A stretch of 64,000 nt of DNA from positions 2,457,248 to 2,521,247 of the forward strand of contig ONZQ02000001.1 of the NCBI GenBank assembly GCA_900312665.1, read 5' to 3'. This DNA is from Cephalotrichum gorgonifer. Lineage: Eukaryota; Ascomycota; Sordariomycetes; Microascales; Microascaceae. Below the pieces are notes generated by a model. The model worked only from the letters and a program-made list of their open reading frames with translations, was not told the DNA's origin and made no database searches. Below are positions 1 to 10,204 of the stretch, one piece after another; position 1 is the first letter of the stretch, and each line of letters starts with the position of its first letter. Both the position numbers and the translations under genes were made by a program.

Positions 1-93
1 AATGACAAAGGATACCCGCCGCAGTTCTCTTACCCCGATCCTAACCAACAGCCGCCTCCACAGCAAGGCGGGGGTGGTGGCCGTGGATATTAA
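1..93 (+). CDS. C-terminal fragment of an unidentified protein
   Basis: Frame 1 is open from the first base and stops at TAA 91-93, giving 30 residues rich in Pro, Gln and Gly that end in a five-glycine run followed by RGY. Such a tail is common in RNA-binding or vesicle-coat proteins but is not diagnostic. The start and domains lie outside the window. A chance open frame is possible, but the strongly biased low-complexity composition and clean stop favour a real C-terminus. Function cannot be assigned. Confidence 0.5.
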   Translation, partial: NDKGYPPQFSYPDPNQQPPPQQGGGGGRGY

Positions 94-1153
94 CCACCGC
101 GACGCTGGAAAGTAGGGGCGGAGATACGTCCTTACCGTCTCGTCTCGAACAGGATTCTTGCAAACCGTTCATGGATTTCGTTGGATTAGGTCTAAGCAAC
201 CCTTTCGCGGCTCCAAACATGCCTCTTCCCGAGCCTGCCGCTTCTCGTTCGACTTCACGATCCAATGCCCAATGAAAGTATGTGCACCGCGTACACATAC
301 CTGCATGTATGATCTTCCACGGTTCATAGATAGGCGTTGGAATATGGGATATGGCTGGGAAAAAGGAGATAGAACTATGGATGATTCTGGCAGGGAAACC
401 GAGGGAAGAAAATTGTGGGTGGCGTGGCTTGACGTCTCTGCTTCGCAATTGTATTTATGCTTTGTTCTGGTTTTCTTTTATTCGAGTTTCCGTTCCCGCT
501 GAGAAAGAGGTTATCGGGCTGTGGTTCCGGACATAGTTCTGTTGACTCGTCGCTATATCTTCCGTATCCCTGCGCTGAGCTCCGCTCTACGCCATGAAAT
601 CTCGCTCTTCCTATTGACTTGGTAGTTCCCCGTACTTCTCCGTATTTTGTCGTTCCCTGGATTGCCTTTGCCTTTCGCTAACGCCATCCTCTAACTGGCC
701 GTAGCGGATCCTAGGTGGCATGGGCGGCGGCAGCAGCAAGCCTCCATATGCTACTAGAAGCATCCTCAAGGAAGCGCGAGATGATGAACTGACGGGACAG
801 GATTGGGACTGACTGTGGCATCGCTATCGTCGTCTGGGTGTGAAGTGAGAGGAATGTGTTTGACTTAGACTAGCTGTCTACGAAAGTATAAAGCGACGGA
901 CGGTTCGAGATGCGGCGAGAAAAATGGAGCAAGAGTTCCGAAAAGTGCTAAAAGCCCAGTGGCTTCCCCATGCTTGGGGCCACTCCCTCGCCACTTAGTC
1001 GAGGATATCGTCTCGGGTGACCTGGGCAAGAACATATATCCATCCACCCGAGAAGAGAGCCCGTGGTCGCCATTCTTCGCATCCGCTGGTACCGCCTCCA
1101 TTCGATCCTCGCCCCGGCCTCGCCCACATGCTAGTCTCAGGTGTAGCGGGCCT
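94..1153. other. Intergenic region between convergent genes
   Basis: About 1.06 kb between the stop of the upstream + gene and the stop of the ChaC gene. It should hold both 3' UTRs. Short open frames here show no recognisable domain and overlap one another on both strands. No RNA gene or repeat was recognised. Confidence 0.5.
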
Positions 1154-2407
1154 TCAGTTTGTCTTCTCGACTTCTTCCAGTTCCTCCACGCTGTGATCCA
1201 GCCTGTGATGAGCTTCTTCATCAGGGTTAGCAGGCGGGGATTTCGAGACGACTGCAGTCCTGTCACTGGGCAACTGGTTTAGCTCCAAGATGGCCCTGAC
1301 TCTGTTCGACAAGTCGTTGATATGATGGTCCTCGGCCTCTTTGCTTAGATCGTTTAGGGAGGTTTCAAGGTTGAAAAGGTACTCCGGGTTGGGCCCCGAA
1401 GGACCATGACTTCGGGAGATATGTTCCGAAAGGGCCACAGGATCCTGGACGCCAGCGAATTGAGGGTTGTCAGGAGTTCCAATGTAAACGAGAGTGCGAA
1501 TCGTGCGACCACCATCAGCGGGGTGGAAAGGGGTGTACTGGATCGAATACCCGTTGATCTCGCGAATGTCTAGGTAGTCTTTGACTTCGGAGACCATGTC
1601 GCGCTTTATTCGATACGCAACGCCCCAGACACGGTCGGGAGCCGAATGATGGTTGTCCGCCAATGCCTCCCAGTACGAGCGCTCGATGAGGGTGACAACT
1701 CGACCCGGTTCCTCAGGAGTACCACGGTGGTCCTCGCTAATCGAGTCAGTGAATGGTGTCTTCCCCTGTGACATGGGACCGAGTTCAGGACGGGAAGCAG
1801 ATCGTGTTGTTTCCAACCACGTAAACACAAGGGTTTGGGGTAGTCGAATACCTCGCCTACATTAAAAGCAGTGAGTGGGTGGACGATGATGCATAGGTGC
1901 CTAAGAGCATAGCGTCGCCGAGTGGTATCTTTGCAGCAATCGAATCGAAAAAGGAGGGTGTAGAGATACGACAGTGCAGAAGATATTTATACGTCCAACA
2001 AGAACGGGTATCAAAACACCCATCACCTCACATACCTGCCAGAATCTGCGGACATAGCCGATCACCCAGCCGGGGACCCTCTTATCTGCGCGAGGGTCAG
2101 TGGGTGGACTTCAGGACGGACCATAGTATCGACTGGATGAAAAAGGTGGGTGTCAAGTATCAAGTGAGGCTGAGCTACCAAAATGCGGCGGTGGTTTCCA
2201 TATCAAGCTCCTACGTTATAAACCAAAGATGTGAGAATCAGATTAGGACTGACGAGCTGGGGTAAGTGGGCGAAAAGTCTGAATTAGGCAATAAAGTACT
2301 ACGACCGAACTCCACGGCCAAGGAGATGGAGGTATTTGGGAGTAGACGTACCCATAGCCGAAGAGCCAGAAATCCGTGCCATCGGTAGTTAGGCTATCTC
2401 CATCCAT
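1154..2407 (-). CDS. ChaC-type glutathione-specific gamma-glutamylcyclotransferase
   Basis: Cleaves the gamma-glutamyl group of glutathione to 5-oxoproline and Cys-Gly in the cytosol (known for ChaC/Gcg1). Four exons: 2352-2407 (MDGDSLTTDGTDFWLFGY), 2179-2210 (32 nt, encoding SLIWKPPPHF), 2036-2085 (DKRVPGWVIGYVRRFWQ) and a last exon ending at 1154. Exons 1-3 join in phase to the signature FGYGSLIWKPPPHF, the substrate loop. The last exon carries DHRGTPEEPGRVVTLIE and LDIREINGY, whose Glu matches the presumed catalytic acid. The acceptor of exon 4 is uncertain: GAG before 1732 gives the usual spacing (about 238 aa), a CAG before 1765 adds 11 residues (about 249 aa). The C-terminus is extended and acidic. 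Divergent from the PEF gene. Family call is firm. Confidence 0.9.
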
Positions 2408-4239
2408 TTTATAGCTCGTATCTAAGAACAGTAGAAAACAAGAGGGTATACTTTGGAGAGAGTGGTGTCGCGGCCAGATTGCATAGGTAGTAGGTAGTAT
2501 GCTATGTAGGTTGGTAGTGTGGATGTTCGGCTGGAACGGCTTTTGAAGCTTTGAGTTCTTGGTGGGACAGTTTGGGTGTTGGGCACGAGTCCATGGTCCT
2601 GGTAGGCAAGGGTGACCCACATATTATTGCATCAACATAACTTCAAACCATGCAATTGTGAGGGGAGGTGGACTACCAGTAGGCGGGGACGGGGCCGGTT
2701 GGACCCTGGGTCATGTACCAGGGTGGTATAATTACATGGTGCTGCCATAAATACCCCACTGACGTCAATCGCAACTGTTGAAGTGGCAGCTAACTACCCG
2801 GAGCAGTCGCAACCCCTTTCGCTCAAGCAGGGAAGGCGCCTGGGGCCTGTCCCACACTAGGATACTCGCACAAACGAATCAAGTTCAATACCATTGGCAC
2901 AACTTCCCGGACCTGGGTGTGGCGCTCTTCCCTCCTCCTGCAACTTCAAGCAACAATACAGACGGAACGGCAACAACTGGCATAGTGCCACGTCCTACAA
3001 GTAGCGCTAGTAAGGCTAGCCATTATTGTGCTTGAGTTTAAGCTTTGCACCTGTGAGGATGGTATTTAGGGGTCTCGCCTTCCAGATTTAGATATCTGCA
3101 AGGAGGGTGGATAGGACTTAGAGTTTAGAGGAAACCAGGTACGGGTACTCCGTAAGGTAGAGATGTCACCAGATGAAACATGTTCCGATACCCCGCGCGT
3201 AGCCCGCTCCTTCCTGGAATGCGCCTGCGGGCAGTGTAGATTCCGGCCTATGACTTTCCTTCCGTCGATGCTGCCGTGTAAGAACACCTGCCACCTGACG
3301 TTTACGCTGGTAACAAGGGTTCAATAAAGCAACTCCTCCAGGACATTGAGTTACCGATGTTTCCGCTTAACCCGCTGCCCCCCATCCACCCGGTACAATG
3401 TAATAGTACTTATTGTAGCCGGTCTCGCACTGATGCATTAACACCCATTTCCGGAGCGATTCTTGATTTGGCGCAAACGAAATCCATGAGGCTCACGAAG
3501 GTGCAAAAAGAAAGTCAGCAGTCCCCGAAGGTTGGCTGTAAGCCATTGCATTTTCTGCGCGGTAGGGCTGGGAGAGCCGCGCGTACGGAGCGGAGTACGA
3601 AACATTAAAACGGCTCGCAACATGGCCCTCGCATGAGCCTTGTAGGTACTCATACACATAACTCCCGCGCCTCATCTTTTTCTTTGTTCAGGTCGAGAGC
3701 CCGGGCCCTCGCTCCTTTCTTCTTCCCCCCCACCCACCTCTCCGCACATGCAGGTAGTAAAGCCCCATCTGATTATACGTACTTTATTACCTGAGCTTCT
3801 TTTGAGCGGGCCCGTCCCCTCCCCTGTACGCGTACCGCCCACCTGTTGGATCTTCGCCTTGGCGTAGCCGCTATCCGTATACTCTGTAACATTCCTCCTC
3901 CACCTAACCCAGTTAAAGACCTCCCACTCAACCTCGCGCACTTTTGCACTTTCGTTGTATTTTCTCCCATCACCCATCGCCTTCCTAGCCGGGTCCTTGC
4001 TACCAGGTTCGTAGCTTCCTACCCACCCCACCCGCCCTCCGTTAAACGTCACAGGGCCTTATTCACTTACGCCCGGCGACCGGCGATTTCGTACCAACCA
4101 GTCGAGACGCTCGCCTAACCCCGCCAATAGGTATATAAAGGCTGTCAACCCAGCTTATCATCCCGTCGCCGCCAAACACCACCGCCCTCTTCACCTCTTC
4201 CCTCGTCGCCGCTGCCGAGGCGTAGCACAGCAGCTCGAC
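2408..4239. other. Divergent intergenic region, ChaC / PEF
   Basis: 1.8 kb separating two divergent starts. No protein-like ORF with a recognisable motif. The PEF side has CCAAT and TATA-like sequences (separate entry). Several gtacggag-type motifs occur near 3590-3600. Confidence 0.5.
4124..4139 (+). promoter_or_regulatory. CCAAT box plus TATA-like element of the PEF gene
   Basis: CCAAT at 4124-4128 is followed directly by TATATAAA at 4132-4139, about 100 bp upstream of the ATG at 4240, with a pyrimidine-rich leader between. Position and sequence fit a core promoter; this is inference without transcript data. Confidence 0.55.
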
Positions 4240-5322
4240 ATGGCGTACAATCGGCCTTACAACCCAGATGAGCTCCCGAGGTACCTATCTAGCTAGCCTT
4301 CCCTCCGTCGCAAAGCTTGGGATATACATTATCTAACTCTCGTGCCTCCCTTCTAGGTTTGCAGAGCCCGAGAACGTAAGAATCTCATCGTGCCCTTTCT
4401 CCGTTCGCATTCCCCCAGGATTGGAAACTAACTGGAAGCCCTTCATTTGCAGAAGAATGGTGGCCCCTCCCCCAGGAACAGCGGCTATGAGAAGCCTGCC
4501 CCGCCTCTACCCCGCCAGGAGCATCAGCGCCCGTCGACGATCCCGTCGCCACAGTATCGTCACGATTCCCAATCCTCCCACCACCGACTCAGCCCGAGCC
4601 ACTATGGTGCTGCGTCCCCGCCGCCGATGGCGTCCGGTCCGCGACCCACACATCACACCCGTCCGCCGACCGACAACCGGCCCCCTCCCTCGCCCGATGC
4701 GGCGAGTGGCGGCGCCTCTGATCCCAAGCTGCTTCCCTTGTTCCGCGCCGTTGATAAAGATGGTTTGTTCACTCCCAAGCGCCACATGTCCTAACTGCCG
4801 CGTCAAGCCCGGCCTGCACACGCAACTCTCTGCTGACGTCCACCCTCCCCAACATCAGGAACCGGCCACCTCTCCGAGGCAGAGCTAAGCGCCGCCCTCG
4901 TAAACGGCGACTGGTCTGCTTTCGACCCGCAGACTGTCCGAATGATGATTCGCATGTTCGACTCGGACCGCTCCGGTACCATTGGTTTCGAAGAGTTCTG
5001 CGGCCTCTGGTCCTTCCTCGCGTCGTGGCGCACCCTATTCGACCGCTTCGATGTGGACCGCTCTGGCAACATCTCCCTCGAGGAGTTCACCAACGCCCTC
5101 GTCGCCTTCAGGTACCGCCTCAGCTCGAGCTTCGTGGAGCTGGTCTTCAGAACGTATGACAAGCGGAACGAGGGCGTCATGAGCTTCGACCTATTCGTAC
5201 AGGCCTGCATCTCGCTGAAGAGGATGACGGATGTATTCAAGAAGTACGACGACGACCGGGACGGCTATATCACCCTCAGCTTCGAGGACTTCTTGAGTGA
5301 AATTCTGAAGCAGATGAGATGA
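4240..5322 (+). CDS. Penta-EF-hand calcium-binding protein (ALG-2/peflin type)
   Basis: Exons 4240-4280, 4357-4375 (19 nt), 4453-4762 and 4859-5322 join in phase to a 277-aa protein. Residues up to about 115 are Pro/Ser/His-rich and disordered, as in peflin. Then come five EF-hand-like segments: FRAVDKDGTGHLSEAEL, MFDSDRSGTIGFEEF, FDVDRSGNISLEEF, YDKRNEGVMSFDLF (a degenerate loop) and YDDDRDGYITLSFEDF. The first three have canonical Asp/Asn/Ser/Glu calcium ligands; the last hand usually mediates dimerisation in this family. Likely a calcium-responsive adaptor at membranes or ER-derived vesicles (family knowledge). Convergent with the metallo-beta-lactamase-fold gene; an AATAAA-like signal follows the stop near 5333. 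Confidence 0.92.
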
Positions 5323-5816
5323 TTTTTTTCTTAATAAAGAGAATGTTTGGGCGGCATCGAGGCGCGGGCGCGGTCGTCGCGAGGGTTGTTCCTCTACTTA
5401 GATTTTACCGTTTTTTTTTTTTGGTATGTCTTGTCCTGGGAAGCCTAAAGGGGCTTCTTGCGTGCATGTATTACATTCGTTTTTTATAGCTATAGCTCTC
5501 TCCTCATGGCAGTGGTATGTCTATTGCAACTTCCGGGATATTCCTCATTCAAAAAATTGTTTCCGGAATAGCTATTCAAGGGATGGGAAATATACACCGA
5601 TACCAGTACGGCTGCGTTTAAATCATCTCGGCTAACATCTGTTCATCGAATATCTGATTCTTTCTCCTTCAATACGCCTCATCCGTTGCGTTGGGTATTA
5701 TATATGTGCTGACTTGTGTCTGTCAAGCAGCCGATGCAAAAGCACTGAGCAAAAACTCTCCCTCCCTTTTTCCTTCCTACAAAAGACCCTTCATTTCACA
5801 AGGATCAGGGTTCCTG
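5323..5816. other. Convergent intergenic region
   Basis: 0.49 kb holding the 3' UTRs of the PEF gene (+) and the MBL-fold gene (-). Contains a T run near 5410-5422. Nothing else recognised. Confidence 0.5.
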
Positions 5817-7076
5817 TTATTGCGAACAGACAACACCTTCCCTGGTCACACAGATCTCCTCCCCAACCCCGAGCATTAAAACCTCGGTCTCCGTTGCGTA
5901 GCTACCGGTCTTCCCCTCCGGTGCTAGGCCCTGTTGGACCTCCTCCCTGGCATACCTCCTCCCCCTCAGCATTTTCGTCATGAGGCCATCGATGTCTTTA
6001 TCCCCGTCGTGCGCGCTCACCCATGCCCTCGCTCCTAAGTTTATGGCTGTCTCTTGGCCCGCGGGCGCACCGGCGCTGATGTTTCCCCCTAGCCACCAGG
6101 GATTCGTGACTGAGTCAAAGCAGTGGAGGAGAGCGGTGAGGGGGAAGGCGGACGAGGGGATCAGGTGAGATGTGACGTAAGGCTCGAGACTCCGGTAGGA
6201 GATGCCGTGTGGGGAGAATATGACGGAGAGGGCAGGACCGTCTCGGCCTCGAGACGCGGGTCGTAGTAGCTGGGGGGAAGAGTATGAGGACTGACTCGAG
6301 CGAAGGGAGTGGATAGAGCGGGTGGATCGAGTGGAATGGGAGGGCGATGCTGGAGGGGTTGGCAGCGCAAGGCGTAGAGCATGAGCTGTTGGTGAGATGA
6401 TGGGACTAGCAAGACGACGCACGGTGCTGCTGCTGTCGTGGTTTGGCGTTGCCGGTGGAGTGACGAGGAAATGGGGGCCAGTCCCTTGTGCGGGAGGTGG
6501 CATGTAAGTGATCCCTATGGCTGCATGGAGGCCGCTGACATCCCGTTTCTGGGCGATGTACGCCACCGTCACCTCGCCAGGATCACCTCCAGGCACTGTC
6601 GAAGGAACCGCGACCCGGACCAGGGGTTCCTTGTGCCCAAGAGGGCGAGAGCTCTCCTCCCACCTTGGGATGGTTATTATTTTGTCCTCGTCGAAGTGGT
6701 TCCAGCTCTTAATCAGCTTCGCCGCGGCAGGGACGGCCAAGATGAGCGTCTTCGTCCCCGTACGAGGGAGCTGGCGTAGAGTAGGCTCGTTACAGTGGTC
6801 GCTCTTGTGCTGGCTAATAATGACCAAGTCGGGCTCGGGAAGGTCCCTCAGCGTCGAAATACACGCGGCCTGCCGGTGGGATGATACCGCCAGGATGGGG
6901 TGGAAGACCTTGGATGGCCCGACGATCCATGGATCTGTCAATATCGTGAAGGGCGTCGGCCTCTGGCCCGAGGAGGCTGGGCCCGAAGTGCGTTCGAATG
7001 ACAGGAGGAAAGAGGCATCGGCGTTCAGCTGCTTAATGTGAACTGACATGGTGTTGTAGGATGGTAGGCGTTGCAC
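5817..7076 (-). CDS. Fungal metallo-beta-lactamase-fold protein with altered metal motif
   Basis: Single exon. Two starts are possible: M at 7076 (419 aa) or MSVHIKQLNADASFLL at 7049 (410 aa); I prefer the second because it begins directly with the fold. Features: a first strand HIKQLNADASFLL, ILTDPWIVGPSKVFHP, then IISQHKSDHCNEPTLR, where a typical enzyme has HxHxDH, and a later sheet near SVIFSPHGI. The HxHxDH motif keeps only the terminal Asp-His, so metal binding may differ. A roughly 70-residue Ser/Pro/Thr/Arg-rich insertion (about residues 215-285) interrupts the domain. Related fungal proteins are annotated as beta-lactamase-superfamily hydrolases without a known substrate. Substrate unknown. 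Confidence 0.8.
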   Translation of the reverse strand: MQRLPSYNTMSVHIKQLNADASFLLSFERTSGPASSGQRPTPFTILTDPWIVGPSKVFHPILAVSSHRQAACISTLRDLPEPDLVIISQHKSDHCNEPTLRQLPRTGTKTLILAVPAAAKLIKSWNHFDEDKIITIPRWEESSRPLGHKEPLVRVAVPSTVPGGDPGEVTVAYIAQKRDVSGLHAAIGITYMPPPAQGTGPHFLVTPPATPNHDSSSTVRRLASPIISPTAHALRLALPTPPASPSHSTRSTRSIHSLRSSQSSYSSPQLLRPASRGRDGPALSVIFSPHGISYRSLEPYVTSHLIPSSAFPLTALLHCFDSVTNPWWLGGNISAGAPAGQETAINLGARAWVSAHDGDKDIDGLMTKMLRGRRYAREEVQQGLAPEGKTGSYATETEVLMLGVGEEICVTREGVVCSQ

Positions 7077-9082
7077 CCTAGTTGAAGAGGCTACCTAGGA
7101 CTGGATACACAGCTGCCCGTCCGTGGTGTGGTGTGCGAGGAGTGTTGAAGTCGGGGTCGGATCTCGTGGGTGGTGAACGAGGCCGGTCCGCGCATGGAGG
7201 GAGGAAGATGGCGATCGATATGTATATATCAAGCACCCTCCAGGAGTCTTTACTCTCCTTAAGAGAGCCACGTGGAATGGCTGGCGAAGACGAAAATAGA
7301 TATGGAGACCGGGAAAGGATGAGCCGCTCCCTCTGAGCAGGGATCCGAACTCCACGATGGTCAGATCGATTAAACGGCGCCTCGTCTCGATTGGATGATC
7401 GGGGACAACGATCCTAACTCGGGCATCTGGAAGCGATATGCGATTTGCCCCGAGGGACGAGATGTATGGGGTTGTAGCCCTTGGGACATCGGCATTTCTT
7501 GCTTCCAGCGGAGGGATTCGGCCAAATTCCCCCAATGTCTGGGGAACGATGCGATCCACCAAGCTTAAAAGTTGAAACATATTATCTGGCTTGGCCGGCA
7601 GAGAGGCGCAGCGTGCAGGAGGGGGGCGACCATCTGTTACAATCTTTTGTCTGCCACTCTGGGCCCGGGGGGGGGGAGGAGCCCGGTTTGTCTTGCAGGT
7701 TCTGGTCGTCCGTCGACTACGATACTAGAGGAGGACAGAGGCAAGAAGCTAAGCCAAATGATTGAGAGTCGTCGTCTACCTATCTATTTCCGGATCACGG
7801 ACCCGACGCATAAATTTGAGACTCTGCGAGAAGATGAAGATCAGTGGTTGATATAGAGAGAACCGGCGACTATAGAAGCATCTATTTTAGAGGCATCTAT
7901 AGAAGCAATTCGACACATCGGGCGGCGGGCGAGGGTGATGTGGTGGCGTGTAACGTGTCTTGGCATCTGTGCGGTGGATGTTTCAACTGTGACGAGCCCT
8001 TGTTTCGAGTTATTCGAGTATGAGCGTCGTCTGTGAAAGATCAGGGGTAGCGGGAGACGGAGTGAAGCCCATAAACTGAACCCTTTGCGGTGGCGCAGTC
8101 GAAATCGACAATTGATGGAGGATGGGTTAATGAAGTGAATGAATATTGTCAGCGTTTCGGGGATCGAGGGATAGTGCCAGGGTTTGTACATGGAGTTACT
8201 GGTGTAGATCACACGTAGAGTTGAAGGGAGACGACATAATCACGACTAATTGTTACCACTACATAATACATGTAATGATAAGAGGTAATTTTCGTCCTCT
8301 AACCCATGTTCACCATCTTCCCGCTCGTCCTCAAACACATCCCCAAACCATCTCGGCGTACAATTGTAATAATCCTTCAAGGCTCATTATGATATCGCCC
8401 TTCCCCGGACCCGGATCTAGGAGGAAACAAGGCGGCGAAACTCCAAGGCCAATTCACCCCTAGCGACATTTGTAGGGCGCCACCATCTTCAATTCTCAGT
8501 CATGCCTTCCTTAAATAAACATAAAGCAGATGGTTTCAAGACAGTGAGTCCGTGGTAGTATGGATTTTAGGTTTTATCCCTGTCATTTGATTTACCACAT
8601 CACTCACTCACCCAGTCGTCCCATCCACCATCCAGCGTCAATTGATGCTCGGAGTGACGACATGAACCTTGTGGCCCCCTGCGTTCCTGACAGCCCAGCG
8701 TTTAGGATACCACTAATACAACTGCATGTTCAATTGACCTTGATATCCATGTATGCTCCTCCTCCCTTACAGCCCAATTTCGTGGCATTGAATGCTGTTC
8801 GGAGCAGACTCGGAAAAGGCAAGCATCAACAAGGGTGGGAACGGGTCTTTTCATCGCCCCTTGGGGCTAAAAAAGCACACATACCCACCCCAGTTAATGG
8901 TAGCGCCTACCATTGGTCTTCCGCATGTCATGCGCCTTCCTTGCCGCGGTTGGCAGGAAGCTGCATGACCTGCGAAGAGCTCCTCTTTAGCTCGGAATTA
9001 TCTTCGCTGATTTTGAAGATATACCTACCCTAGCTTCGTCTATTCACAGTTACTCCCTCTCGAGGGCCAAAAAGGAAATAAC
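7077..9082. other. Gene-poor intergenic region upstream of the MBL-fold gene
   Basis: 2.0 kb with no ORF resembling a known protein. TATATATA-like sequence near 7216-7230 may serve the MBL-fold gene. No clear repeats seen. Confidence 0.45.
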
Positions 9083-9154
9083 CTCCCACACAGGGAATCG
9101 AACCCCGGTCTCCGCCGTGAGAGGGCGGTATGATAACCCCTACACTATATGGGA
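9083..9154 (-). tRNA. tRNA-Glu (anticodon CTC)
   Basis: The reverse complement folds as a cloverleaf. Acceptor stem TCCCATA pairs with TGTGGGA (one T-G pair), with discriminator G at 9083. The D arm carries AGTGTAGGGGTTATCA (A box), the anticodon stem CCGCC/GGCGG encloses loop CTCTCAC, giving anticodon CTC, and the T arm has GGGGTTCGATTCCC (B box). Length is 72 nt without an intron. It decodes GAG. It stands alone in a long tract without protein genes. Confidence 0.96.
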
Positions 9155-10139
9155 TGTAGAATTTCTGAGATACTATCAGCGTAGGGGCTCCAGTACAAGT
9201 ACGGCTACCTAGGTTGGCACCAGAGAAAATTGGCCTCTCAACCAGCGCTCCCCAGTCCGCATCAGTCGGTCTCGGCTACAAGCCGCTGCAGCTAAGTTGT
9301 TACCACGAAGAGCCAGTCCCAGATGGTTGGAAACTTGCGCCCCCCAATCACGACGCAGGGTTGACCCTCAAGCTGACTTTAAAAATATTCGGCCGCCCCT
9401 TTAGTCACGAACGTCGGTCTTCTCCGTACGAGATGAGACATTCTAGTGCTGTAGACGGGGCCGCGGTAGGCGGCTGTCCGTCAGTGGCGGTGGCGACGAA
9501 GCTGCAATGGAGAAGACATGGATGGAAAGAACCTATGATGGAAGCTCGTTGGGTCAGCTCCAATTTGTCCGGATAATATTAGGGACACCCCCTGTCGGCC
9601 CCCGCACAGTCTGTCCTCGAGGACTCGGCAGGCCAGGTAGCTTGCTTGTGCGCCCACTGTGGACCCCTCCCTCCAGCGTCCGTCCGTCCAGAAGTCCCAT
9701 CCTAGGTCTAGTTTTCAAACGGTTTTTGGGGCGCATGAAGCAGCCGGCTCTCGGAAAAAGCTCCATTTATTGAGACCTATTGAAGGAAGCTAGAGGAGAG
9801 TCTGCCGTAGCGTTCGGGGGAATCCTAAGCGGTATTGAAAACATCTCCCTAGCTATTGTAGAGGGTTGAGCTCAAGCACGAATACAAGTATGCTTATCGC
9901 GAGCTCTTATCGACGCGGCCTGGTTTGAGTGGTTGCATGAGTCCTCTGGTGCGTGACTTTGCACGCCCCCCTTCGTTCCCGGAGGGCGGTCAGCAAGGGG
10001 TCAAAACTGGTTCAAACTTAGTTGCCAGGACCGCTTGCAACACTGACGTATTTGTATCCATGCGAATGCATGGGCCGAGTTGGGTCAGAGGTATCTGTAC
10101 CTACTACGAGTAGTTAGTACTGGAACTCGCCGCTAGCAC

Positions 10140-10204
10140 CTCGGCCCTGGATCCTGAACAGCCGAGCTACCCCAAGGAATAGCAAAAAAAAAAAAAAAAA
10201 AAAA
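10140..10204 (+). repeat. Hairpin followed by a 21-nt poly(A) tract
   Basis: CTCGGC (10140-10145) can pair with GCCGAG (10161-10166) across a 15-nt loop. After 17 bases comes a run of 21 A (10184-10204). A genomic A-run of this length can mark the 3' end of a reverse-transcribed polyadenylated insertion, but no element body or target-site duplication was recognised, so slippage is equally possible. Confidence 0.4.

Noticed and set aside
2108..2140. SILWSVLKSTH as exon 2 of ChaC
   Set aside because: Resembles SLIWKPPPH by chance; the true motif is encoded at 2179-2210 with matching splice phases on both sides.
7095..7580. 161-codon minus frame upstream of the MBL-fold gene
   Set aside because: No domain pattern; likely leader or promoter of the MBL-fold gene.
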